Shown: positions 25,456 to 33,084 of the stretch, piece by piece
How the letters are laid out: each line of letters opens with the position of its first letter
How positions within the stretch are numbered: the stretch's first letter is position 1
NCBI GenBank assembly: GCA_016235445.1
Contig: JACRLB010000026.1
Span: 1-47,822 of the forward strand
DNA length: 47,822 nucleotides
Reading direction: 5' to 3'
Source of the DNA: Chloroflexota bacterium
GTDB taxonomy: Bacteria; Chloroflexota; Anaerolineae; Anaerolineales; Villigracilaceae
Translations under genes and position numbers: made by a program
Notes under the pieces: generated by a model
The model's database searches: none
Seen by the model: only the letters and a program-made list of their open reading frames with translations
Told to the model about the DNA's origin: nothing

Positions 25456-26532
25456 CTATACCTTCAAAACTTCCTGCTCCAGCAGGTTCTGCACCAGGTC
25501 CTGCCAGGGTTTGGACAGATCGAGCCTGACTCCGCCACGGCAATCCCCGCCCGTAACAAGCCGCTGGATGTATTCCGCATCCAGCGCATACTCCCAGAGC
25601 GTCTTTGCCCACGCGTCCGGGATGGGAAAGGCAAGCGTCTCTTGCAGGCGTTTCAAAGTCAGCGCCTGCAATTGCGCTTCAACATCTCTGCCTTCAAAGA
25701 CCAGGGCATAAGCGGCATCGTCCTTTGCCTCCCACTTGCCAGGCAGCGCCTTGCGGCAGACGATCCCGGCGTGCAGGACATTGAACTCTGGCAATGGCTG
25801 TGTCAGCATCTTTACTTCGCCATCAGCCAGAACAGAAGTGCCGCGCATGGAGCAACTGCCCTTGCCGCGGATCAGTGACGCCCAGAGACTCTCCACGCTG
25901 GTTTTGTGGGCGGCGATGCCGACATACACCAACGTATGCTGGTAGGGTCTGTCTTGAAGCACCGCAAAGCCGGTGACATCGGCACGGGTGTGGGCATTGG
26001 TCAGGGCGGGGATACGTCCCTCCGGATAAAGATGTCGAACAGGCGACGCATCCTCCACTGGTTCAACCCTATAGACATACACGCCGGCATTGACCCGCAC
26101 CAATTCCTGGTTGATGTCCCGCAGGAGTTCGTGTGCATTCAATCCCACGTTGATGGCGGTGAAGGTGATCTCGATCTCCTCCACCTGAATGCGGACCGTG
26201 CGTGCGTTCATGTCCACAGTCGCACTTGCTGGCAGCCATTCCTTGATATTCTTCAAAACAGGCGGCAGTTCTGTGCCAGGCAATGGTGTGAACCACAACG
26301 CACCATGAAACGGGACATTGGGAACAGACTCGAATTTCCCATACGGCGCGGTATACCGATCCCTGCCCTGAAACTCGACATCGGGCAGGTCGTTCAATGC
26401 TGGCAGCCAGAATTGTTCATAGGAGGACACGAGGATCTTGCCATTCGCGGCTGCCTCCTTTTGAGCAATCCTCAATTCTTCAATGCGTTCCTTGATGTAT
26501 TCGTCTTCATACGGTTCAGTCCATGCAAACAT
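25456..26532 (-). CDS. mobile-element protein of unknown function, 358 aa
   Basis: A 358-residue protein, ATG 26532, overlapping the stop of the preceding gene by one base (TAATG). It begins MFAWTEPYEDEYIKERIEEL, has a charged helix at residues ~10-35, and then alternating strands with PFHGALWFTPLPGTELP near 100. No catalytic motif, membrane segment or Cys cluster stands out. The strict coding overlap with neighbours and the GC-rich composition match the rest of the - strand block. I do not recognise a family. Confidence 0.6.
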   Translation of the reverse strand: MFAWTEPYEDEYIKERIEELRIAQKEAAANGKILVSSYEQFWLPALNDLPDVEFQGRDRYTAPYGKFESVPNVPFHGALWFTPLPGTELPPVLKNIKEWLPASATVDMNARTVRIQVEEIEITFTAINVGLNAHELLRDINQELVRVNAGVYVYRVEPVEDASPVRHLYPEGRIPALTNAHTRADVTGFAVLQDRPYQHTLVYVGIAAHKTSVESLWASLIRGKGSCSMRGTSVLADGEVKMLTQPLPEFNVLHAGIVCRKALPGKWEAKDDAAYALVFEGRDVEAQLQALTLKRLQETLAFPIPDAWAKTLWEYALDAEYIQRLVTGGDCRGGVRLDLSKPWQDLVQNLLEQEVLKV

Positions 26533-26795
26533 TATTCCTCCGGAGTAGTGATGGTGAGATGGAAATCCAGCAGCCCGAAGACCTCCCCTTCCTCGGGGTC
26601 GTCACCGGCTGTGACCGTGGGCTGGTATTCGGTGAGATACCGCCAGTCCAGGATGTGACTGTCATCCGAGCAGATGCCGCTCTCAGACAGCAGTGCAGAC
26701 ATTTCATCGGCGACGGAGTCGGGGTCGTCATCGGCGGCGACTGCGATCTGGATGGTCAGGATGCGAACCGGCTGATTGGGTTTTACGGCGTGCAT
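26532..26795 (-). CDS. small acidic protein, 87 aa
   Basis: An 87-residue acidic protein. ATG 26795 lies 13 bases inside the end of the preceding gene, and its own stop overlaps the next start. The pattern VRILTIQIAVAADDDPDSVADEMSALL followed by ILDWRYL and LLDFHLTI suggests one beta-alpha-beta-beta fold like other small element-borne proteins. No function can be assigned. Confidence 0.55.
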   Translation of the reverse strand: MHAVKPNQPVRILTIQIAVAADDDPDSVADEMSALLSESGICSDDSHILDWRYLTEYQPTVTAGDDPEEGEVFGLLDFHLTITTPEE

Positions 26796-27349
26796 GTTTC
26801 CTCACTTTCCTCCACATGGATGCAGTCCTCCTCGCGGATGACCGACAGCCTCGGCTCGACTTCCTCCGAGTGGCGCGGCTCACAGCCGATCAGGATCGGC
26901 ACGTTCGGCGTTTCATCCGCCAGCGATTTGGCGAGCGCGAGCGCCTTCGGCAGATTGCCGTGAATGTGGTCCGGGAATAACCCGACCTGATGGGCGATTA
27001 GGTTACCCTTGCGCCAGACCTTGAAGACACCTTGTACGTCCGGATAACGATCTTCGGGCAGGCGCTTCCAGTCTAGGTGATATTCCTGCAGGGCGACCTC
27101 CAGCGTGATCCAGGTGATGCCCAGTTCAGGGTCATGCCCTTCAAAGAGATCCTTCAGAACTTCAATGGCATCCTCCTTAGTGATGGGTTTGCCTATGTTC
27201 AGGGCAGATTCCAGCAGGTCGTCCACCTGCCAGAGAGGGGCGATCTTGTCCTGCCAGTAGCGGTGTAGAATGCGCAGCACGTCCTCGTTTGGAACGTGCA
27301 GTTCGGTTGAAATGGCGTCAGCCATTTCTTCAATGACATGGTCGTTCAT
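26783..27349 (-). CDS. mobile-element protein of unknown function, 188 aa
   Basis: A 188-residue protein, ATG 27349. The N-terminal half is helical with acidic stretches (DALSTELHVPNEDVLRILH-like region, then EDAIEVLKDLFEGHDPELG), and the C-terminal half contains VPILIGCEPRHSEEVEPRLSVI. It ends with two close Cys/Glu-rich turns. It sits in a run of short overlapping genes, 11 bases after the 105-aa gene. No known domain is recognised. Confidence 0.55.
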   Translation of the reverse strand: MNDHVIEEMADAISTELHVPNEDVLRILHRYWQDKIAPLWQVDDLLESALNIGKPITKEDAIEVLKDLFEGHDPELGITWITLEVALQEYHLDWKRLPEDRYPDVQGVFKVWRKGNLIAHQVGLFPDHIHGNLPKALALAKSLADETPNVPILIGCEPRHSEEVEPRLSVIREEDCIHVEESEETCTP

Positions 27350-27360
27350 GGTTTATTCCT

Positions 27361-27678
27361 TTACAGGTGTAAATGGGAATAGGTCATGCCATCATCACCA
27401 AGTAGCGAGTAATGAATGGCATAAGCTTTTCGGATGTAGCGGCGTGCGCCGCGTTCGAAGCGGAAGAGGGGTTCGTTTTCGTACAGATACTTCCTGGGTG
27501 TGCGGCGAAAGATCGTCCAGCCGATGGCATCCGGCGCACCAGGTTGACTGCGTTCGATCTGGACGTGTACACCGCTCCGCAACAAGGACAGGGTCTGCTC
27601 CAGAGTCAGCGGAAGCGCTGCCTCCGGCAGAGTTGCCTTGAAGGGCAGGATGACCAGGTCCGGTTTGGTCGGCATCAT
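27361..27678 (-). CDS. small protein of unknown function, 105 aa
   Basis: A 105-residue basic protein. Its ATG at 27678 overlaps the end of the preceding reading frame by four bases (ATGA type). It contains LPLTLEQTLSLLRSGVHVQI and RYIRKAYAIHYSLLGDDG. The compact mixed alpha/beta pattern gives no family. The overlap shows cotranslation with the interrupted upstream gene. Confidence 0.5.
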   Translation of the reverse strand: MMPTKPDLVILPFKATLPEAALPLTLEQTLSLLRSGVHVQIERSQPGAPDAIGWTIFRRTPRKYLYENEPLFRFERGARRYIRKAYAIHYSLLGDDGMTYSHLHL

Positions 27679-28208
27679 GGCGTTCCATCCCTTTGCTCAT
27701 TAAGCCATCGTTTCAATTCCTGCCTTTCCTTCTCGATCTGATGGATGAGATCCTCACGCACCTGCTTCTCATCCCAGCCAGAGCGATGTGCCTGATCCAG
27801 TTCCTTCAGGAAGGTGCTTATGTCGCGCTTTTCCTCAGGGACAGGATCAAAGGTGGGATCGGTGGTCGCCTCCACGGAGACAAACTCATGCCAGGGATGA
27901 TCGTCCTCGCTCACGACATCGAAGAAGCGTTCCTCGACCTGCACCTGCCGGGCGATGAAGAACAATCCATCGGAGAGAAGGGAACGTATTTGTGTATACT
28001 GTGCGCGGTTACAAACTGCGGTTTTCTGTTGCCCGTTTCGCGGGGATAAATCCCCTGCTCAGTACATGCAAGTCCGCTAAAGCGGACTGAGACCAGTCGG
28101 CTTCAGCCGACTTCAACGTACTGAGGCAGGGCTTGGGAGGATGACTTCGCCATGCTGCTTGTAATTGCTGGCATCGCGGTACATGTAGACAAAGCGGATG
28201 TTAGTCAT
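27675..28208 (-). pseudogene. small conserved gene split by a palindromic repeat insertion
   Basis: Two pieces belong to one gene. The 5' piece starts at ATG 28208, overlapping the upstream stop, and reads MTNIRFVYMYRDASNYKQHG then EVIL before leaving coding sense and stopping at 28115-28113. The 3' piece, open from 27675 to beyond 27965, reads RAQYTQIRSLLSDGLFFIAR and then a DDHPWHEF segment. Together they give a typical small element-borne protein beginning 'IRF.Y.YRD..NYK' with a later 'FFIARQ...DDHPWHEF'. The ~120 bp between them contain the nested palindrome at 28053-28131. The distal piece may still be made from TTG 27965. Reconstruction is mine from the sequence. Confidence 0.6.
28053..28131. 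repeat. nested palindromic (REP/MITE-like) element forming a three-way junction
   Basis: Outer arms CCCTGCTCAGTAC (28053-28065) and GTACTGAGGCAGGG (28118-28131) pair with one bulge. Inside are two perfect 8-bp hairpins, AGTCCGCT-AA-AGCGGACT (28071-28088) and AGTCGGCT-TC-AGCCGACT (28095-28112). The whole can fold as a cloverleaf-like three-way junction. It sits inside a disrupted gene, so it is an insertion rather than a native intergenic signal. Confidence 0.75.
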
Positions 28209-28599
28209 CGGACACCCTGCCTCCCTCCGCCCAGCCTTGTGCCTTGATATTGCGCGCCCACATGCTCAGGAAGGAGGAGACCTGCTTGTGGAAGCGGGTG
28301 TCGATGAAGGTCTTGCCGTCCCGTTCGATGAACTTCGAGTGATACCCGAAGAAGGCTTGGGTGATGCCGGTCGGCACCCATGAGGGATAATGCAATTCCA
28401 CATCCGGGTCGGCGATCAGGTCGCTGTTCTGCTCGAAGTAGTGCGCGACGCTGATCATCTCGCCGTGTCGTTCGATCACCAGCGGTTGATAACCTTTCTT
28501 CTCAAAACGCACATGGAAGGAGTCTTTGTTCTGGAAATCCTCCAACAGGTTGTGAGACCTCAACAGATGTTCGATGGTTTCTTGAAAGAGTGTGGTCAT
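28201..28599 (-). CDS. DUF6908-like protein
   Basis: A 132-residue protein. ATG 28599 (MTTLFQETIEHLLRSHNLLE) is chosen because GGAGAAACC precedes it; the open frame to 28647 crosses a hairpin. It shows 'Y.PLVIERHGE...VAHYFEQNSDLIADPDVEL' and 'GRTFIDTRFHKQ'-like segments, a pattern known from DUF6908 proteins of conjugative elements. Its function is unknown. It overlaps the next (split) gene by eight bases. Confidence 0.6.
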   Translation of the reverse strand: MTTLFQETIEHLLRSHNLLEDFQNKDSFHVRFEKKGYQPLVIERHGEMISVAHYFEQNSDLIADPDVELHYPSWVPTGITQAFFGYHSKFIERDGKTFIDTRFHKQVSSFLSMWARNIKAQGWAEGGRVSDD

Positions 28600-28620
28600 T
28601 TTGGTTTCTCCATGAAAAGA

Positions 28621-28647
28621 TTGGAGGGCGACGTGGTCGCCCTCCAA
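28621..28647 (-). repeat. intercistronic hairpin
   Basis: A perfect 12-bp stem TTGGAGGGCGAC (28621-28632) with GTCGCCCTCCAA (28636-28647) and loop GTG, between the 37-aa ORF stop and the DUF6908-like start. One of a series of stop-hairpin-ribosome site junctions on this strand. Confidence 0.7.
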
Positions 28648-28659
28648 AAGGTATTTGAT

Positions 28660-28773
28660 CTATTCGTCCCAGCCGCTGATGCTGTCTTCGTATGCGGCTT
28701 CCAGCCAACCATCATCACCAAGACGGGAGGCATTCTCGTACTGTTCAACAAGTGGACCTTCATCGGGCTCAAT
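28660..28773 (-). CDS. possible 37-aa acidic protein with ATT start
   Basis: After the TAG stop of the 213-aa gene (28785-28783) the same frame continues with IEPDEGPLVEQYENASRLGD and DGWLEAAYEDSISGWDE before a TAG at 28662-28660. This acidic sequence looks coding. There is no ATG in frame, but TAGGAGG overlaps the upstream stop and sits five bases before an ATT codon (28773-28771), exactly where other junctions here place ATG. It may be a real gene using ATT, a gene with a mutated start, or an extension of the upstream protein cut off by an amber stop. Confidence 0.4.
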   Translation of the reverse strand: MEPDEGPLVEQYENASRLGDDGWLEAAYEDSISGWDE

Positions 28774-28782
28774 TTCCGCCTC

Positions 28783-29424
28783 CTAGTATTCGTGATCAGG
28801 ACGCAGGATGACATCGGCCGGGAAATCCCCTGCCTTCCAAATCTCCAGGGTACGCGCGACTTCATAACCAGGCTTGCAGAATTCCTGTGGGTCGAGTTCC
28901 GGTGAAACGATCACCACGTATTCATCGGAATCGGAGGTGTAGTGTGCCAACATGTACGGTCCGATCTCGGAGAGCGCAGCTTGTTTGTATTCAAAAGGCG
29001 GTAATGGCACACCGGCTTCGCCAAACAGCCAGGTGATCTTTTCCTTGAGCCACTCGATGTCGGCATCGCGATTGAAGATCGTGCGGCGCTGGAAATCACG
29101 GGGGATGTCGGTCAGGTTGCAGAACTCATCCGGTTTCTGCTCTGCCAGGGCATATGCGGAGGTTTCGATCTCCAGTCCGACAATGATGTCTTCCTCCCAT
29201 TTCCAATGCACACTGCCGACATACTCACAGGGCTTGGAAAACGCGCCGGGATTCATCACGATGCCATCCCAGCCTTTGGGATGGTCTTTGGGTGTACACC
29301 ACACCTGAAAGCCACCGCTACCCGCTTCGAAGATCGCGGCAGCATGGGGATTGGTGGCGATGTCGAGTTTGCGCGCCAGGTCAAGTACGGGTTTCATTTT
29401 TTGATGTTCAGAATGGTGGGACAT
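28783..29424 (-). CDS. mobile-element protein of unknown function, 213 aa
   Basis: A 213-residue acidic protein, ATG 29424, after a CAAGGAGCAAATC ribosome site. It contains GSGGFQVWCTPKDHPKGWDG, a central helical region (AYALAEQKPDEFCNLTDIPR) and a C-terminal YVVIVSPELDPQEFCKPGYE segment. No family is recognised. The frame continues past its TAG stop into the acidic 37-codon ORF, so the true protein may once have been longer. Confidence 0.6.
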   Translation of the reverse strand: MSHHSEHQKMKPVLDLARKLDIATNPHAAAIFEAGSGGFQVWCTPKDHPKGWDGIVMNPGAFSKPCEYVGSVHWKWEEDIIVGLEIETSAYALAEQKPDEFCNLTDIPRDFQRRTIFNRDADIEWLKEKITWLFGEAGVPLPPFEYKQAALSEIGPYMLAHYTSDSDEYVVIVSPELDPQEFCKPGYEVARTLEIWKAGDFPADVILRPDHEY

Positions 29425-29453
29425 GATTTGCTCCTTGTAGTTGTGATTTGGAT

Positions 29454-30146
29454 CTATCCGCCGCGCGGACCATCGTATTCGTATTGATGATGAAATTCCT
29501 CGATCCCCTCAGACCAGCGGGCATGTCCGCTGAAGCCGATACCGCCTTCAAAGTATTTAAACTCGAAGGTGTGATCGGGGAACATCGAAGCAAGTTTTTC
29601 GATTACGGGGATGGGTGGACTCCAGGCGGTATCGAATTCCAGGAAAGCCTGGATGGGTTCGGCATCTGGCAGGGGACTGCCGCACTGCTGGCAGGTCAGG
29701 ATGACCATCGTTTCAGTCTTATGAACCGTCTGGCAGTAGGCGCACTTGGATGTCTTGCGGAGAGGCTTGGAGGAGTCGGCGCGTGTAGTGAGATGAACAT
29801 GACATGCGTTCCACTTCGTCGCCCAGTTCTCGCAGGTCCATTCATAGCCGCCTGAGTTGAAGCCATCCTTGATCCACGGCGTGCCGGGTTCCACACCATA
29901 TTCCGCGCCGAGCGCTTCGAGTTTTTGTTTGCGTTCCGGGTCATCGTTTGCGATTGCGTTCAGTTTTTCCCGATACTCTTCCGCACGTTTATCCATATCG
30001 CGATACATCTGCGGATAGGGGATGATCGTGTTGAAGTCCAGGATGCGGACATCTTCATCCTCCCCGGATTGGGAACGGATGGTTTCGAGCACCTTGTTTA
30101 CATCGGGACCGATGATGGTCAGTTCGTTTTCATTCCAATTAGGCAT
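29454..30146 (-). CDS. YubB/DUF1281-like protein with zinc-ribbon insertion
   Basis: A 230-residue protein, ATG 30146 with AAGGAGCAATCCC upstream. It begins MPNWNENELTIIGPDVNKVL, the hallmark opening 'MPNWC.N.L.I.GP' of DUF1281/YubB ferredoxin-like proteins found on conjugative plasmids. The typical Cys at position 5 is Asn here. WIKDGFNSGGYEWTCENWAT and ending AWSPPIPVIEKLA...GFSGHARW also match the family. A CAYC...CQQCG zinc-ribbon is inserted around residues 135-158. The molecular role of the family is unknown. It overlaps the 131-aa ORF by 28 bases. Confidence 0.75.
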   Translation of the reverse strand: MPNWNENELTIIGPDVNKVLETIRSQSGEDEDVRILDFNTIIPYPQMYRDMDKRAEEYREKLNAIANDDPERKQKLEALGAEYGVEPGTPWIKDGFNSGGYEWTCENWATKWNACHVHLTTRADSSKPLRKTSKCAYCQTVHKTETMVILTCQQCGSPLPDAEPIQAFLEFDTAWSPPIPVIEKLASMFPDHTFEFKYFEGGIGFSGHARWSEGIEEFHHQYEYDGPRGG

Positions 30147-30514
30147 GGGATTGCTCCTTGTGTTTGAAATAGTTCCTGCCGGTTTTCAACCGGCAGGGTG
30201 TATAGTGGTGAATATTCAGCCTGGTCATGCACATCGCATTCCAACGCAATGGAGAGTTCCTCAGTCGTCATGTTTTCCTCGACGATGAGCTGTTCCATGC
30301 GCGGGTCGGCGCGTGCCAGGCGTTCGGCATCGGCGGCTGTGCGGATTTCTGGATTTTTTCTTCCATAGCGTGCGAAGTAACCTGCCCCGACTTTGCTTTT
30401 GAAGGGTCCGATCACAGCCTTGTACAAATGTCCGTGAGTCTGTTTTGTGGGTGGCATGGCAGAGTGAAACAGGATCAGATCATCCTCTTCACGCTTGCCG
30501 AGATAGAATGGCAT
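30119..30514 (-). CDS. small protein of unknown function, possibly with a read-through tail
   Basis: A 131-residue protein, ATG 30514 with GGAGGGAAC upstream overlapping the previous stop. It reads MPFYLGKREEDDLILFHSAM, then YKAVIGPFKSKVGAGYFARYG, and probably properly ends near LECDVHDQAEYSPLY. Beyond that the frame runs through a perfect hairpin (30175-30197), through the downstream ribosome site, and 28 bases into the next gene. At sibling junctions a stop precedes the hairpin, so the native stop may have been lost. No family is recognised. Confidence 0.55.
   Translation of the reverse strand: MPFYLGKREEDDLILFHSAMPPTKQTHGHLYKAVIGPFKSKVGAGYFARYGRKNPEIRTAADAERLARADPRMEQLIVEENMTTEELSIALECDVHDQAEYSPLYTLPVENRQELFQTQGAIPCLIGMKTN
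30175..30197 (-). repeat. intercistronic hairpin read through by the upstream frame
   Basis: A perfect 10-bp stem CCTGCCGGTT (30175-30184) with AACCGGCAGG (30188-30197), loop TTC. It lies 28 bases ahead of the YubB-like start, the same place as hairpins at other junctions, but inside the 3' end of the 131-aa frame. Confidence 0.65.
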
Positions 30515-30522
30515 GTTCCCTC

Positions 30523-30891
30523 CTAAAAATCCTGGATCAGTCCCAGCAGGATCAGTTGCTCCTTTTCCTCGACGTGCAGGCGCAGGCTGGTCTCGATGAA
30601 ACGGCCGCTGATCTTGTCGTCGCGCAGGAAGTCGAACGTGAAGGAGAAGGACGGACGCTGATCCAGCACCAGATGGTGATGCGCCATCCAGAGTGCATCA
30701 TAGAGTTGCTGGTCGTGGTCATCCTCGTGAATGGGCATCAAGGCATCGCTCAACGATTGGCTGATCTCCACCTTTTTGGTGAAACCCAGACAGGGCGTTG
30801 CCCAGCCTGCGTTCAACCAGGTGGTGTTTTTGAAGATACTTTTTACAGCGGGTGCAACAGCAAAGGTGAGATTGAGAGTCAGTTGTTTCAT
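30523..30891 (-). CDS. small protein of unknown function, 122 aa
   Basis: A 122-residue protein. ATG 30891 (MKQLTLNLTFAVAPAVKSIF) follows TAGGAGGCGGG, where the TAG is the RadC stop, so start and coupling are clear although the frame is open further. The central LYDALWMAHHHLVLDQRPSF and FSFTFDFLRDDKISGRFIET alternate strands and helices. No named family is recognised. The next gene is joined to it by another TAGGAGG junction. Confidence 0.6.
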   Translation of the reverse strand: MKQLTLNLTFAVAPAVKSIFKNTTWLNAGWATPCLGFTKKVEISQSLSDALMPIHEDDHDQQLYDALWMAHHHLVLDQRPSFSFTFDFLRDDKISGRFIETSLRLHVEEKEQLILLGLIQDF

Positions 30892-30899
30892 CCCGCCTC

Positions 30900-31616
30900 C
30901 TAGTTGAAGCCCAACCCGCGTTCCTTGAGGCTGACCCATTTGCCCTGCCCGATCACGAGATGATCCAGCAGGTCGATGTCAAGCAATTTGCCGGCCTGCA
31001 CGATGGCGCGTGTCACCGCCACATCATCCGGCGAAGGCGTGGGGTCACCCGAGGGGTGGTTATGAATCAAAATCAAGGCGGAGGCGTGGCGGCTGATTGC
31101 GGCTTGAAAGATCTCGCCCACCCGCACCTGGGAGGAATTAACCGAACCTTGATACACCTCCACGATCTCCAGTACGCGGTTGCGCCGGTCCAACAGGATC
31201 GTTCTCAAATGTTCCTTTTCGAGCAGTGACATTTCAGCCTGAACCAAAGCGGCGGCATCGGCTGGTGAGTTGATCGCCGTGCGTTCATCGCCCGGCATAC
31301 TCAAACGCAACCCCAGATTGAGCGCCGCCTTGATGCGGATGGCGGTTGCCTGATTGATGCCTTTTACTTTGGCGAGTTCGGAGGGATGCGCCTGATACAA
31401 GCGGCGAATATCACCATCGAAACGCGCCAGCAGGGACTGCGAGAGTTCGATCTGTTTCTGCCCGCCGATCACCGCTGCCATGAGTTCGGTGATGTTGCAG
31501 GCATTTGCATTTTGAGTAATGCGGTATGCGGGTTGTTCGCGCAGGGGCATGGTTTTGAGGATGGGTTGTTCATAGGTGGACGGGGATTGGAGCAACAGGG
31601 AATTGTTGTCGTTCAT
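30900..31616 (-). CDS. radC: RadC-family JAB/MPN-domain protein
   Basis: A 238-residue protein, ATG 31616 with AAGGAGTCCC upstream. A helix-hairpin-helix lies near residues 75-95 (KVKGINQATAIRIKAALNL), and the JAMM metal-binding motif is ILIHNHPSGDPTPSPDD near 180-195. The order and length match RadC proteins, which are common on integrated and conjugative elements. Despite the name, a role in recombinational repair is not firmly established. An N-terminal tail of ~35 residues precedes the conserved part. It lies between the clamp gene and a small coupled gene. Confidence 0.9.
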   Translation of the reverse strand: MNDNNSLLLQSPSTYEQPILKTMPLREQPAYRITQNANACNITELMAAVIGGQKQIELSQSLLARFDGDIRRLYQAHPSELAKVKGINQATAIRIKAALNLGLRLSMPGDERTAINSPADAAALVQAEMSLLEKEHLRTILLDRRNRVLEIVEVYQGSVNSSQVRVGEIFQAAISRHASALILIHNHPSGDPTPSPDDVAVTRAIVQAGKLLDIDLLDHLVIGQGKWVSLKERGLGFN

Positions 31617-31634
31617 GGGACTCCTTGGGAAATG

Positions 31635-31671
31635 AAAGACGGCATGGGGCCAATGACTCCATGCCGTCTTT
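31635..31671 (-). repeat. intercistronic hairpin between clamp and radC genes
   Basis: A perfect 13-bp stem AAAGACGGCATGG (31635-31647) with CCATGCCGTCTTT (31659-31671), 11-nt loop. It lies between the clamp stop and the radC ribosome site, leaving only 18 bases to the start codon. Confidence 0.75.
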
Positions 31672-31689
31672 GTGAATATGGTTTACTGG

Positions 31690-32859
31690 TTATGCCATTG
31701 CCATTTCGGGCAGAGAGATGGCGATGGCTTCATCCTCCGGGAAGGGATCCTTGCTGCCCTCCACCATCATCGGCATGATGACCGCTGTGAAACTCCCGGC
31801 CTCGATCAGGATCGGCTTTGTGTTATTCGTGATGCGCATGACCAGTTCGCCCTTGCAGGCTTCCGCCGCGCGTTTCAGGAAAGCAGCAGATAACCAGGCT
31901 TGGGCATTCTCACCGCTGGCAGTCCCTTCCAGAATGTTGCGACCTTGTCCGGTTTCGGTTTCCGCTGACGCGATCTTTGCAACGCCGTTCACGGCTTTGA
32001 GGAAGGTACTTTGCGTGCCCATCGCATTCACCATGCGGATGGATTGCATCAGACTGGATTGCTGGATTTGAAGGATGGCAACCGCGTTCTGCCGCGCTTC
32101 ATCGATCAGGGTCTTGATCTGTGCCGATGGGAAATTGCCGTCCGCCGTGACGGTTGCCAGAGTCAGGTTTTTGGAGTCATCAGGGTTGGTGATCTGAAAG
32201 ATGTAACGGTTCTCACCTGCTGTCCCCATGCGCACGGTGTCCCGGTCCTCGACCAGTGTGGACAGCAGTCGTGCGCTGCTCAACGGGAGCGATACGGAGG
32301 TTGGTTCAGCGGGACCCTCGATGCTTTCCATCACGAGCCCGGCAGAATATCCATCAGCGGTCTGTGCCATCACCGTGTCGGAATTGAGGATCAGGTGAAC
32401 GACCTGCAGGACTGCGCGTGAATCATCCGTGGAGGCGAAGGGCAGGGCGCGCATCAAACTGCGGAAGATGGTTCCAGAGAACGTGGCAACCGTTTGAATG
32501 CTTTCCTCGCCGATCACCGGCAGAGGTTCATCCACAATGCGCAGGCTAGTACGGTTGGAGGTTCCCTGTTGAATGACCAGCGCGGTCCCATCCACATGCA
32601 GTCGGATCTGCCCAGCCATGGTCTCCACCACCGCTTTCAAGGTGGCGGCATCCACACAGACGGAAAGGTCTTCACTGCAATCCACATTCACGGTGGAACG
32701 CGCGGCGGTCTCGCCGTTGAAGCAGGACAGGTGCAGGATGCCGTCCGTATGGACATCCAGGCGAACAAGGGAAAAGGCTGCCATCAGGGTGCTTTTCGTA
32801 CTGGCTCGTGTGACGGCATTCAATGCCGAGTGAAGCAGATCTTGTTGAAGGGTGATCAT
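31690..32859 (-). CDS. dnaN: DNA polymerase III beta subunit-like sliding clamp
   Basis: A 389-residue protein, ATG 32859 with AAAAGGAGAATCC upstream, overlapping the previous stop by four bases. MITLQQDLLHSALNAVTRAS followed by TLMAAFSLVRLDV and later 'SRLLSTLVEDRDTVRM' is the three-domain beta-clamp pattern. It ends 'TAVIMPMM' before a 20-residue extension; canonical clamps end in a 'MPMR(L)' motif, so the arginine is absent and a tail is added. A second clamp carried by a mobile element would recruit polymerase to element DNA. It is grouped with SSB and a primase, supporting an element-encoded replication module. Confidence 0.88.
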   Translation of the reverse strand: MITLQQDLLHSALNAVTRASTKSTLMAAFSLVRLDVHTDGILHLSCFNGETAARSTVNVDCSEDLSVCVDAATLKAVVETMAGQIRLHVDGTALVIQQGTSNRTSLRIVDEPLPVIGEESIQTVATFSGTIFRSLMRALPFASTDDSRAVLQVVHLILNSDTVMAQTADGYSAGLVMESIEGPAEPTSVSLPLSSARLLSTLVEDRDTVRMGTAGENRYIFQITNPDDSKNLTLATVTADGNFPSAQIKTLIDEARQNAVAILQIQQSSLMQSIRMVNAMGTQSTFLKAVNGVAKIASAETETGQGRNILEGTASGENAQAWLSAAFLKRAAEACKGELVMRITNNTKPILIEAGSFTAVIMPMMVEGSKDPFPEDEAIAISLPEMAMA

Positions 32860-33026
32860 GAGTTGGATTCTCCTTTTTGTTGTTCCAGATACTCCTGCAG
32901 GATCAGGACATCCAGATAAATATGGTTCGTGCGCTCCTCAGGCGAGGCGCTTTCAAAGTGGGATCGTTCGTCCTGCGCGAGATAGTCCAGGACTCTTTGT
33001 AGCGAACGGATTTGTTCAGCGTTCAT
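32856..33026 (-). CDS. small acidic protein between ssb and dnaN, 56 aa
   Basis: A 56-residue acidic helical protein. ATG 33026 (MNAEQIRSLQRVLDYLAQDE) follows GGAGATCACTCA; the longer frame to 33107 would run through a hairpin. It contains SHFESASPEERTNHIYLDVL and probably forms two or three helices. Its stop overlaps the dnaN start. A replication-accessory role is only suggested by position. Confidence 0.6.
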   Translation of the reverse strand: MNAEQIRSLQRVLDYLAQDERSHFESASPEERTNHIYLDVLILQEYLEQQKGESNS

Positions 33027-33042
33027 TGAGTGATCTCCAAAA

Positions 33043-33074
33043 ACGAGCGGCAGTCCATCAGGACTGCCGCTCGT
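33043..33074 (-). terminator. hairpin with T-run after ssb
   Basis: A perfect 14-bp stem ACGAGCGGCAGTCC (33043-33056) with GGACTGCCGCTCGT (33061-33074), loop ATCA. On the - strand TTTTT follows and then GGAGATC, the ribosome site of the next gene. Terminator-like, but the next start is only 17 bases away. Confidence 0.7.
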
Positions 33075-33084
33075 GATGTAGGGG

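Noticed and set aside
25186-25878. Long + strand frames opposite the 358-aa and 129-aa genes, and similar ones over 21.7-35 kb
   Set aside because: They are antisense shadows in GC-rich DNA: no ribosome sites, Arg/Ser/Pro-rich products, and the opposite frames are tightly coupled genes.
31690-32859. Chromosomal origin suggested by a dnaN-like gene
   Set aside because: No dnaA, recF or gyrB is adjacent; the context is SSB, primase and RadC of a mobile element.
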